A stretch of DNA of 64,000 nucleotides. It comes from an uncultured Lachnospiraceae bacterium (GTDB taxonomy: Bacteria > Bacillota > Clostridia > Lachnospirales > Lachnospiraceae). Position numbers and translations under genes: made by a program. The notes below the pieces were generated by a model. It was not told the DNA's origin. It saw only the letters and a program-made list of their open reading frames with translations, and ran no database searches. The stretch lies in NCBI GenBank assembly GCA_910587105.1, contig CAJUMB010000012.1:3528-67527 (forward strand), given 5' to 3'. The number at the start of each line of letters is the position of its first letter. Position 1 is the first letter of the stretch. Positions 25,740 to 34,000 of the stretch are shown one piece after another.

Positions 25740-26624
25740 TTATGTGCCAAAATAAGAAAAATGCATGTAATCCAGATTATTCTTCCCCCAGAAAACGCCC
25801 TGTGTAAAGCCATATTTCCTGAGGATACGTGCCACTTCTCCGTCTTTGGGAATGGAATAGGGATCTCTCCCAGGCCTCCAATATTTTCCCACAACAACTT
25901 TTCCATTGATCTTTTGACAATTCTCGTCTGGATTGATATCTATCGCCGTACCGTCGTAATGCTCAGAACGGCCGCTTCCCTGACGCCACCCGCCCAGCGC
26001 GTGGATCGGGAATTTTTCAGATCCTCTGTAGATTTCGTTAAATGCCCTTTTTACCGTATCGGCAAGATTCTTGTGAACATAGATGGTCCATTTTTTCGTA
26101 ATTTTTCTGCCCTTCTTCCCGCTGGCAAAGTCCCAGGTCTTTACAGTCACCGCTTTCATATGTTTCTTGGCAGCGGCACTGCTTTTATAGAATTGGCCGT
26201 AGGTGCCATAGGAAGCTTCCCTGCCATAAATTGCCACATCTTTCTGCAGGTAACTTACCACCTCATCCGACCAGCTTCCATATACTTTGTCTTTTTTTAC
26301 CAGCTTATAGGCCCTCACCCGGTATGTATAGCGTTCTTCCGGACGCCTTTTTTTCACATCCGCATGGACAGAGGCACTGCCGGATACTGTCTGATATTTG
26401 TATTTACCAGAATTCATTTTATAAGCCAGCTGATATCCTCCTGCCCCAGAAACCTTTTTCCAATAAACCCTTTGACAGTCAGCGGTCCTGGTTTTCACAC
26501 TTTTAATCTCTGCCCTTCCTAATGACGCAGCCTGTACATTCCATGCCAGGCCAAAAACCAGAAGCATGACGGCAGCCAGAATTCCCCATGCATACCTGCA
26601 GCGGCTTCTTTCAGTTGTTTTCAT
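25740..26624 (-). CDS. Secreted VanY/M15-type D-Ala-D-Ala carboxypeptidase-like protein
   Basis: 294-residue exported protein with a signal peptide (GILAAVMLLVFGLAWNVQA). A fibronectin-III-like region (about 40-130, RVYWKKVSGAGGYQLAYK ... YTYRVRAYKL) is followed by a peptidase domain. The latter carries GRSEHYDGTAIDIN, matching SxHxxGxAxD of M15 peptidases with two zinc ligands, and DYMHFSYFG with the third zinc His. Family members trim D-Ala from peptidoglycan stems. GGAG lies before the ATG. It is upstream of the wall-binding genes on the same strand. An L,D-carboxypeptidase specificity remains possible. Confidence 0.85.
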   Translation of the reverse strand: MKTTERSRCRYAWGILAAVMLLVFGLAWNVQAASLGRAEIKSVKTRTADCQRVYWKKVSGAGGYQLAYKMNSGKYKYQTVSGSASVHADVKKRRPEERYTYRVRAYKLVKKDKVYGSWSDEVVSYLQKDVAIYGREASYGTYGQFYKSSAAAKKHMKAVTVKTWDFASGKKGRKITKKWTIYVHKNLADTVKRAFNEIYRGSEKFPIHALGGWRQGSGRSEHYDGTAIDINPDENCQKINGKVVVGKYWRPGRDPYSIPKDGEVARILRKYGFTQGVFWGKNNLDYMHFSYFGT

Positions 26625-26693
26625 TTTTCAAATTCTCCTTTCATTTTCCTTTTTTCATTTTAACATAAAACCTTCTTCCCGTCAAAAGCACAG

Positions 26694-26726
26694 AAAAAGC
26701 AGCAGAATTTTACACTCTGCTGCTTT
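26694..26726 (-). terminator. Rho-independent terminator of the SDR-kinase operon
   Basis: On the minus strand AAAGCAGCAGA ... TCTGCTGCTTTTTCT, a perfect 11-bp stem followed by Ts, six bases after the kinase stop. Confidence 0.9.
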
Positions 26727-26731
26727 GACTT

Positions 26732-28327
26732 CTACCAATCCATGGCTTCTATGGCCGCTTTCTCGATGTCAAGCCCTGCCTTATATCGTTCCATAAAGGT
26801 CTGGAACCCTTTTACATCCTCCTCATAGGGGTGAATGGTCTCGCCGGACAGTTCCTTAAATATTCTGTTGTCCAGATAATCTTCCAGTTTTTCATCTGGT
26901 TTCCTGTCCACCAGATATGCGGCCAGCAGAGCGATTCCCCATGCGCCGCCTTCACTGGCAGTGTCCATGACTGTGACAGGGGCATTCACCGCTGCTGCCA
27001 GGTATCTCTGTCCCACCCCTTTGGTTTTGAAAAATCCGCCGTGGCCCATGATGCGCTCCACTTTCACCTTTTCATCTTCCATCAGAATATCCAGTCCCAG
27101 CTTTACAGCGCCCAGGGACGTATAGAGATGAACCCGCATCAGGTTGGCCAGGCTGAACTTACTGTCTGCTGTGCGCAGAAATGCCAGACGCCCTTCGTTG
27201 ATCATGGTGATATTTTCCCCGGAATAGTATCCGTATGCCAGAAGCCCGCCGCAGTCCGGATCTCCTTCCAGGGAGCGGGTGTAAAGTTTCTGGAACAATT
27301 CTCCCGGGTCTGTCTGTATGCCCATCATTTCTGCAAATTCTCCGAACAGTGCCACCCACGCATTCAGGTCTGAAGTTCCGTTGTTTGCATGGGACATGGC
27401 ACATGGAAAACCGGTGGGCGTGGTGACCATATCGATCTCACGGTATACTTTGCTCAGCTGCTTTTCCAGTACGATCATGGCAAAGGTGCTGGTACCTGCA
27501 GATACATTTCCGGTTCTGGGTGCCACAGAATTGGTGGCTGTCATGCCGGTACCCGCGTCTCCCTCCGGCGGACACATGGGAATCCCCGCCTGGAGACTGC
27601 CTGTCTCATCCAGAAATGCTGCCCCTTCTCTGGTCAAAACCCCTGCCTGTTCTCCCGCTGAGAGTACTTTTGGGAAGATATCTTCCAGCTTCCAAGAATA
27701 GCCGTATGGCTCTACCAGTTTGTTGAACTTATCCACCATACCAGCGTGGTAATCATGGGCATCTGAATCAATGGGGAACATCCCTGCCGCGTCACCTATG
27801 CCGATGATGCGTTCTCCCGTGAGCTTCCAATGGATATAGGCACTTAACGTGGCCACATAATCCAGCCGTTTCACATGTTCTTCCCCGTCCAGAATCCGCT
27901 GGTATAAATGGGCAGCGGACCAGCGCAGAGGAATATTGAAATCAAATAATTCTGTCAGCTCGTCTGCCGCCTGCTGGGTATTGGTATTTCTCCATGTCTG
28001 GAACGGTGCAATCTGGTTACCCTCTTTATCCAGCGCCATATACCCATGCATCATGGCGCTGACGCCGATTGCCCCGATATTTTTAAGCACAACGCCGTAT
28101 TCTTTTTCCACCGCCTGCCTCAAAGAGCTGTAACAGTTTTGTACCCCTGCATGAATCTCCTCCAGGCTGTATGTCCAGATATTATCAACCAGGGAATTTT
28201 CCCAGTCATGAATACCCACTGCCAGAACCTTCCCCTGAAAATCAACCAGTACCCCCTTAATTCTAGTGGAGCCCAGTTCAATCCCCAGCGCGGTTTTTCC
28301 ATTTTCAATTACACTTTTTACGTCCAT
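26732..28327 (-). CDS. FGGY-family carbohydrate kinase (ribulokinase-like group)
   Basis: 531-residue sugar kinase that should phosphorylate a ketose or polyol with ATP in the cytoplasm. The ATPase fold shows the phosphate-1 motif LGIELGSTRIKGVLVD, GVSAMMHGYMALD and the second-domain MGHGGFFKTKGVGQRYLAAA. DTASEGGAWGIALLAAYL lies near the end. Length and motifs suit the AraB-like (COG1069) branch, but the substrate cannot be read from sequence. It follows an SDR dehydrogenase gene by 168 bases in one transcription unit ended by the hairpin at 26694. A polyol-to-ketose-to-ketose-phosphate route is the natural inference. GGGAGGGAG precedes the ATG. Confidence 0.88.
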   Translation of the reverse strand: MDVKSVIENGKTALGIELGSTRIKGVLVDFQGKVLAVGIHDWENSLVDNIWTYSLEEIHAGVQNCYSSLRQAVEKEYGVVLKNIGAIGVSAMMHGYMALDKEGNQIAPFQTWRNTNTQQAADELTELFDFNIPLRWSAAHLYQRILDGEEHVKRLDYVATLSAYIHWKLTGERIIGIGDAAGMFPIDSDAHDYHAGMVDKFNKLVEPYGYSWKLEDIFPKVLSAGEQAGVLTREGAAFLDETGSLQAGIPMCPPEGDAGTGMTATNSVAPRTGNVSAGTSTFAMIVLEKQLSKVYREIDMVTTPTGFPCAMSHANNGTSDLNAWVALFGEFAEMMGIQTDPGELFQKLYTRSLEGDPDCGGLLAYGYYSGENITMINEGRLAFLRTADSKFSLANLMRVHLYTSLGAVKLGLDILMEDEKVKVERIMGHGGFFKTKGVGQRYLAAAVNAPVTVMDTASEGGAWGIALLAAYLVDRKPDEKLEDYLDNRIFKELSGETIHPYEEDVKGFQTFMERYKAGLDIEKAAIEAMDW

Positions 28328-28495
28328 GCTCTCCCTCCCTTTCCGGATATATACTCCCGGAATAAGAGATTCCGAGAGTACATGGATAACAGCCAGATCA
28401 TTACGAGCGGCGTTCCATAACCAGAGTTTTATTTCTTTTGTCCAAGCTCGTGGCTCTTTGAATACCCTTTCGCTATTATCTACTGGATAATATTT

Positions 28496-29272
28496 TTAGA
28501 AACAGGTAAATGCGCCGTCAATAATAAAATCAGACCCTGTGGTAAATGTGCTGGTATCTCCGGCCAGATATACACAGATGGATTCCAGCTCCTCCGGTGT
28601 TCCCATTCTTCCCATGGGTGCCATGGCATTCCACTTCTCAATGAGGGGTGTCAGGGCCGGTGCATTTAAGGTCAGCTCTGTTCCAATGTATCCCGGGCTG
28701 ATGCTGTTTACACGCACGCCTTTTTTCGCCCACTCAATGGCCAGTGATTTGGTCAGCTGGATGACTGCCGCTTTGGAAGCATTGTATGCACACTGAGGCT
28801 GAGGTACGTTTACAATATGTGCTGACATGGAAGCCGTATTGATAATGGAGCCGCCGCCGTTTTCCAGCATATATTTTCCGGCAGCAATATCCGTCAGGAA
28901 CACGCCGTTCAGATTGATATCAATGACCTTTTTCCACTGCTCATAGGTCATCTCCTCAGCCGGAGCATTGATGCAGATTCCCGCATTGTTGTGGCAGAAA
29001 TTAAGCCCGCCCAGCTCTTTCACCACCTGGGAAACCATGGCGTCCACCTGCTCTTTGTCTGTGCAGTCCGTCTTGATGGCGATAACTTTGCGCCCGGTTT
29101 TCTCTGCCAGCTCAGCGGCTGTCTTTTTTGCCTCCTCAAAGTCCAAATCCACAATAGCCACATCAGCTCCCGCTTCTGCAAATGCTGTGGCCGTGCATTT
29201 TCCGATTCCCCTTGCAGCTCCTGTCACAAATCCTTTTTTGCCGTCCAATCTCATTTTCTCAATAATTCCCAT
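28496..29272 (-). CDS. Short-chain dehydrogenase/reductase
   Basis: 258-residue NAD(P)-dependent oxidoreductase. Motifs: cofactor loop TGAARGIG (about residues 18-25), NNAG, catalytic Ser in NTASMSAH and YNASKAA for Tyr-x3-Lys, plus SPGYIGTEL. An Asp in IVDLD after the second strand suggests NAD(H) preference. The substrate is probably a sugar alcohol or ketose, judged from the FGGY kinase downstream; this is inference. GGAG lies before the ATG and a consensus promoter is at 29331-29359. Confidence 0.88.
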   Translation of the reverse strand: MGIIEKMRLDGKKGFVTGAARGIGKCTATAFAEAGADVAIVDLDFEEAKKTAAELAEKTGRKVIAIKTDCTDKEQVDAMVSQVVKELGGLNFCHNNAGICINAPAEEMTYEQWKKVIDINLNGVFLTDIAAGKYMLENGGGSIINTASMSAHIVNVPQPQCAYNASKAAVIQLTKSLAIEWAKKGVRVNSISPGYIGTELTLNAPALTPLIEKWNAMAPMGRMGTPEELESICVYLAGDTSTFTTGSDFIIDGAFTCF

Positions 29273-29330
29273 GGTACTCTCCTTTTTATGAAATTAATTT
29301 TATAAAATCACTTTATTAAATTATAACTAC

Positions 29331-29359
29331 ATAATAATTGCTCTGCCGATTCCTGTCAA
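29331..29359 (-). promoter_or_regulatory. Promoter of the SDR-kinase operon
   Basis: Minus strand: TTGACA (29354-29359), 17-base spacer, TATTAT (29331-29336), about 60 bases before the SDR start. Confidence 0.75.
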
Positions 29360-29403
29360 CATGCAATTATATCTAATATTCTCATCGGAAATTTAGTAAT
29401 TAT

Positions 29404-29952
29404 TTATACACCTTTTATCTTTCTATAGAACTTCCTATAGATAAATGTCCCAAGAAAGCCTTCGATCAGCTTCCCATACTCCTCATAACTGACATTTCCG
29501 CCATAACAGAGCATTTCATATGTGATATTTCCCTCTCTGGTTATCAAATGATTCTCCTGGAATTCATTTTTCAGGTAAAACTTTTTGCGCTTTACCCGCT
29601 GCTCATAATTTCTGCTGTCTTTCTCTAATGCTTCGATGCTTAAAATTATACGCTTTCCATAGTTTTTCTGCTTCGCCAGCTGAAGCAGTCCGCTTCCGTA
29701 CCCGCGCCCCCGCAGAGAAGGCTCTATGGCTATGTAGAACAGATAGACAATGTCTCTGTGATAAACCTGATATAATATACCTGCAAATAAATCGTCGTCA
29801 CAGAGAATATAAAAATCTGCCAGTTCCTTTTTCGCTTTTGCTTTCAGCAGAAAGAACGGGACACGTTCCCCCATGGGAAAAGAATATCTGTACAATTTTT
29901 TTATTTTTTCTTTTCCCGCATCTGCCTCAAAAATATTCACCAGTCTCAGCAT
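29404..29952 (-). CDS. GNAT-family acetyltransferase
   Basis: 182-residue protein. The acetyl-CoA pyrophosphate loop is visible in LRGRGYGSGLLQLAK, preceded by the strand VYLFYIAIEPS that is usual in GNAT enzymes. The C-terminal 60 residues (NEFQENHLITREGNITYEMLCYGG) fit the fold. The substrate is unknown. Its ATG overlaps the stop of the DUF3786 gene within ATGCTGA, so translation is coupled. Confidence 0.83.
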   Translation of the reverse strand: MLRLVNIFEADAGKEKIKKLYRYSFPMGERVPFFLLKAKAKKELADFYILCDDDLFAGILYQVYHRDIVYLFYIAIEPSLRGRGYGSGLLQLAKQKNYGKRIILSIEALEKDSRNYEQRVKRKKFYLKNEFQENHLITREGNITYEMLCYGGNVSYEEYGKLIEGFLGTFIYRKFYRKIKGV

Positions 29953-30608
29953 GTTTTTTCCTCGATTCCTGACTCCTCAATCAATCTGTGTACCAGGCTT
30001 GTCCCAATGCAGCTTACCGTCTCCTCGTGGACAAAATCTGTGATATTGGCGTCAAACAGTATATTTGCCTGAGCAGGAAATTCCTCATCTCCATCCCAGA
30101 AAAACACCTGAACCGGAAGGCAGTCAAAAACAGAAATCTGATATCCCACATCCCCCTGCTTCATAGGCGTCCCGCCCAGCCTGACACATGCCCGGCGCAG
30201 TTCCTCCATATGACCGTCAAAAGCGGCTGCGAGAAAATCCACAGTCTTTTTCTGAAAGGCCGGTGCAAAAGGCGCCGCCCGCTTCACCTGGCGGAAGGGG
30301 ACGAATTCCCCGGCCAGCCGGGCCCCTGGCTTGGCATAATGAAATAAATTATAGATAGAAATCACTGTGGAAAACAACAGCTTCCTGTCAGGGTCATGTA
30401 CCAGGGTGAGCATGCCGCTTTTGTGGTCCAGCCGGTATTTTTCATTGTAGAATGTAAGGTACAGCGCCTGTTCATCTCTTTCCAAATGAAATCTCTCTCT
30501 CAGTTCTTCCTTATCCATGGCCTGATACAGCTTTCTCCAGTTATCACAGACCACATCATAATTATCTATCCTCTCATCTTCTCTGGAACTTATGAAGCTT
30601 TCCCGCAT
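29946..30608 (-). CDS. DUF3786-like protein
   Basis: 220-residue soluble protein. The C-terminal half (FDCLPVQVFFWDGDEEFPAQANILFDANITDFVHEE) looks like DUF3786, a family found in anaerobes and of unknown function. AAGGAGGA lies seven bases before the ATG. The coding region ends inside the start of the GNAT gene, so both form one unit. Family assignment is from memory of the motif, not from a search. Confidence 0.68.
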   Translation of the reverse strand: MRESFISSREDERIDNYDVVCDNWRKLYQAMDKEELRERFHLERDEQALYLTFYNEKYRLDHKSGMLTLVHDPDRKLLFSTVISIYNLFHYAKPGARLAGEFVPFRQVKRAAPFAPAFQKKTVDFLAAAFDGHMEELRRACVRLGGTPMKQGDVGYQISVFDCLPVQVFFWDGDEEFPAQANILFDANITDFVHEETVSCIGTSLVHRLIEESGIEEKTC

Positions 30609-30637
30609 AACATTCCTCCTTTATGTCCGAACACTCA

Positions 30638-30666
30638 TTTTCAAACACGCTCTAAAGCGTGTTTAA
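30638..30666. repeat. Short AAACACGCT palindrome
   Basis: AAACACGCT-CTA-AAGCGTGTTT, a perfect 9- to 10-bp inverted repeat made of two ends of the AGCGTGTTTGAAAATT family placed back to back. The other copies are at 7870, 16674 and 42105. Confidence 0.55.
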
Positions 30667-30823
30667 GATATACTCTAGTATAACACATACAAAACATATC
30701 GTCTCATAAATTATTCATAAAATCAGCCAGACCGTCCCTGCTTTCTGTTCTATACTATACTGTTTCCGTATACTTTATATGGAACCCAAACCATTATCTG
30801 CACGAATCTGTATTTTTTTCGAG

Positions 30824-30852
30824 TTGTATTTTGGATATTGCTGTCGTATAAT
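30824..30852 (+). promoter_or_regulatory. Promoter of the activase gene
   Basis: TTGTAT (30824-30829), 17-base spacer, TATAAT (30847-30852). A start near 30859 would give a leader of about 150 bases before the ATG at 31009. Confidence 0.6.
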
Positions 30853-30927
30853 GTTACACGTATATAAAGAAATATTTAAAAGTATGTTTAAAAATTCATT
30901 CAACTGTCTGCACAGACATTGATATAA

Positions 30928-30981
30928 ATGAAAGTCAGCTGCTCTGTGCTTTCGGCACTCTGACATTTGACAGGACTTTCA
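30928..30981 (+). promoter_or_regulatory. Structured leader with competing stems
   Basis: ATGAAAGTC and GACTTTCAT can pair as a long outer stem. Inside, GTCAG...CTGAC with GTGC...GCAC forms a different hairpin that shares the GTC of the outer arm. The ribosome site AAGGAG is only about 15 bases downstream. No known riboswitch class was recognised. Confidence 0.35.
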
Positions 30982-31008
30982 TAGCAGAGAATTCAGAAAG
31001 GAGCTCAA

Positions 31009-34000
31009 ATGCTTATGCATACATACACTCTCGGAATAGACATTGGTTCCACCACTGTGAAAATAGCCGTTTTAGATGAAACACACCAGCTTTTATTTGC
31101 TGATTACCAGCGGCACTACGCGGATATCCAGAACGCACTCTCCGTGCTTCTGGGAAAAGCCCGCCAGCAGCTGGGAGAACTGACAATCAGCCCTGTGATT
31201 ACCGGTTCCGGCGGACTGACACTGGCCAAGCATCTGAAGGTCCCTTTTGTCCAGGAAGTCATCGCCGTTTCCTCAGCCCTGCAGGAGACAGCCCCACAGA
31301 CAGATGTGGCCATCGAACTGGGCGGTGAGGACGCCAAAATCATTTATTTCGAAGACGGAAATATCGAACAGCGCATGAACGGCATCTGTGCAGGGGGAAC
31401 CGGCTCTTTCATTGACCAGATGGCCTCCCTGCTCCAGACAGACGCTTCCGGCCTGAACGCTTATGCTGCGGATTATAAAGCCCTGTACCCCATTGCCGCC
31501 CGATGCGGTGTCTTTGCCAAATCCGATATTCAGCCTTTAATCAACGAAGGCGCCACCAGACAAGACCTGGCTGCCTCTATATTCCAGGCAGTGGTAAACC
31601 AGACCATCAGCGGCCTGGCCTGCGGCAAACCCATCCGGGGACATGTGGCCTTCTTAGGCGGTCCCCTGCATTTTATGTCCGAATTGAGAAATGCCTTCAT
31701 CCGCACTCTTTCTCTGGATGAGGAGCACACCATCGTGCCGGATAACTCCCACCTGTTCGCCGCCATAGGCTCCGCATTAAATGCCGACATATCTGTGGTA
31801 AATACCCTGGAAGCCATGGAACAGCAGCTGGCTGGCAGCATTCAGATGGATTTTGAGGTAGCCCGCATGGAACCCCTGTTTTCTTCCCAGGAAGAATACG
31901 AATCGTTCCATGAAAGACAATCCCATTACCATGTGAAAACCCGTGAACTAAAGGATTACCATGGAAACTGCTTCCTGGGCATTGATGCAGGCTCCACCAC
32001 CACAAAAGCGGCGCTGGTATCTGAGGACGGCGAACTGCTGTACTCGTTCTACAGCAGCAACGATGGAAATCCCCTGGGCACCACCCTGCGGGCCATGGAA
32101 GAGCTCTACGCCCGGCTGCCACAAGGCGCCCGCATTGCCTGGTCCTGTTCCACCGGGTACGGGGAGGCATTGATTCAGTCGGCGCTGATGCTGGATGAAG
32201 GCGAGGTGGAAACCGTCTCCCATTACTACGCCGCCGCCTTCTTTGACCCTGAAGTGGACTGCATTTTAGACATCGGCGGCCAGGACATGAAATGCATCAA
32301 AATCAAAAATCAGACTGTGGACAGCGTCCAGCTGAATGAAGCCTGCTCCTCTGGCTGCGGCTCTTTTATCGAGACCTTCGCAAAATCTCTGAATTATTCT
32401 GTGGAAGATTTTGCAGAAGCCGCTCTGTTTGCCGAAAACCCCATCGACCTTGGGACACGCTGTACGGTTTTCATGAATTCCAAAGTAAAACAGGCGCAGA
32501 AAGAAGGCGCCCAAGTGTCCGATATCTCTGCGGGACTGGCTTACTCAGTGATCAAGAACGCACTGTACAAAGTCATCAAAGTGTCTGACGCCGCAGAACT
32601 GGGAACACACATTGTGGTCCAGGGGGGAACTTTCTACAACGACGCCGTTTTGCGAAGTTTTGAGAAAATCGCAGACTGCCAGGCTATCCGTCCTGATATT
32701 GCCGGGATTATGGGCGCTTTCGGAGCGGCCCTCATTGCCAGAGAGCGCTTCCTGTCTGAGGGAGAACCCCGCCAGACCACTATGCTTTCCTATGAAAAGA
32801 TACATAACCTGAAATATTCCACCTCCATGGCAAACTGTAAAGGCTGCACCAATCACTGCCGGCTGACTGTGAACAAGTTCAGCGGAGGACGTCAGTTTAT
32901 CAGCGGCAACCGCTGTGAAAAGGGCATCGGAAAACAAAAAAATAAAGAAAAGATTCCCAATCTGTTTGACTACAAGTACAAACGGATCTTCGGCTACGAA
33001 CCCCTGTCCGCAGATTTGGCCGTAAGAGGAGAAGTGGGGCTGCCCCGGGTGCTGAATATGTTTGAAAACTACCCGTTCTGGCACACCTTTTTCACTCTGT
33101 TAAAGTACCGGGTCGTGCTATCTCCCACCTCCACCCGGAAAATCTACGAGCTGGGCATTGAATCTATCCCCAGCGAGTCAGAGTGTTACCCTGCCAAACT
33201 GGCCCATGGGCATGTAACCTGGCTGCTGAAAAAGGGCGTGAAATTTATCTTCTACCCCTGTATTCCTTATGAGAGGAAGGAGTTTTCCGATTCGGTCAAT
33301 CATTATAACTGCCCCATTGTGACCTCCTATCCGGAAAATATCAAAAACAACGTGGAACAGCTGGACGATCCATCCATCCATTTTTGCAATCCGTTTTTGT
33401 CCTTTGCCGGACTGGATGTGCTGACAAAGGGATTGATTAAAACGTTTCCGGATATACCGGAAAAGGAAGTGGCACAGGCAGCACAGGCAGCATGGAAAGA
33501 GCTGGAGTTTGCCCGCCGGGATCTGATGAAAAAAGGAGAAGAAACCCTGCGTTATCTGAAAGAAACCGGACGGCACGGCATTGTGCTGGCAGGACGCCCC
33601 TACCATATCGATCCGGAGATCCACCACGGGATTCCCGAATTGATCAACAGCTATGGCATGGCGGTGCTGACAGAAGATTCCGTGTCCCATCTGGGGCCCC
33701 TGGAACGGCCTCTGCGGGTCAATGACCAGTGGATGTACCATACCCGTCTGTATGCGGCTGCCAATTTTGTCAAGACCAGAAAGAACCTGGACCTGATTCA
33801 GCTGAATTCTTTCGGATGCGGCCTGGACGCTGTGACCACAGACCAGGTACATGAGATTCTGGAAGACAGCGGCAAGATCTACACCTGCCTGAAAATCGAC
33901 GAGGTGAATAACCTGGGAGCCGCCCGTATCCGTGTCCGCTCCCTGATTGCCGCCATCCGGGTGAAAAAACGGCAGACAGTAAAAAGACGAATCAGAAGCT

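Larger units (their letters stand above)
30609..31008. other. Intergenic region upstream of the activase gene
   Basis: This 400-base divergent gap has a short palindrome of the AGCGTGT family (30638-30666) and a diverged copy of the same repeat near 30880-30904. A promoter (30824-30852) and a structured leader (30928-30981) precede the gene at 31009. No coding sequence was recognised. Confidence 0.55.

Noticed and set aside
25628..25906. 93-codon N-terminal extension of the wall-binding protein
   Set aside because: A signal peptide and a strong ribosome site begin at 25627; the extension has no domain and would hide the signal peptide.
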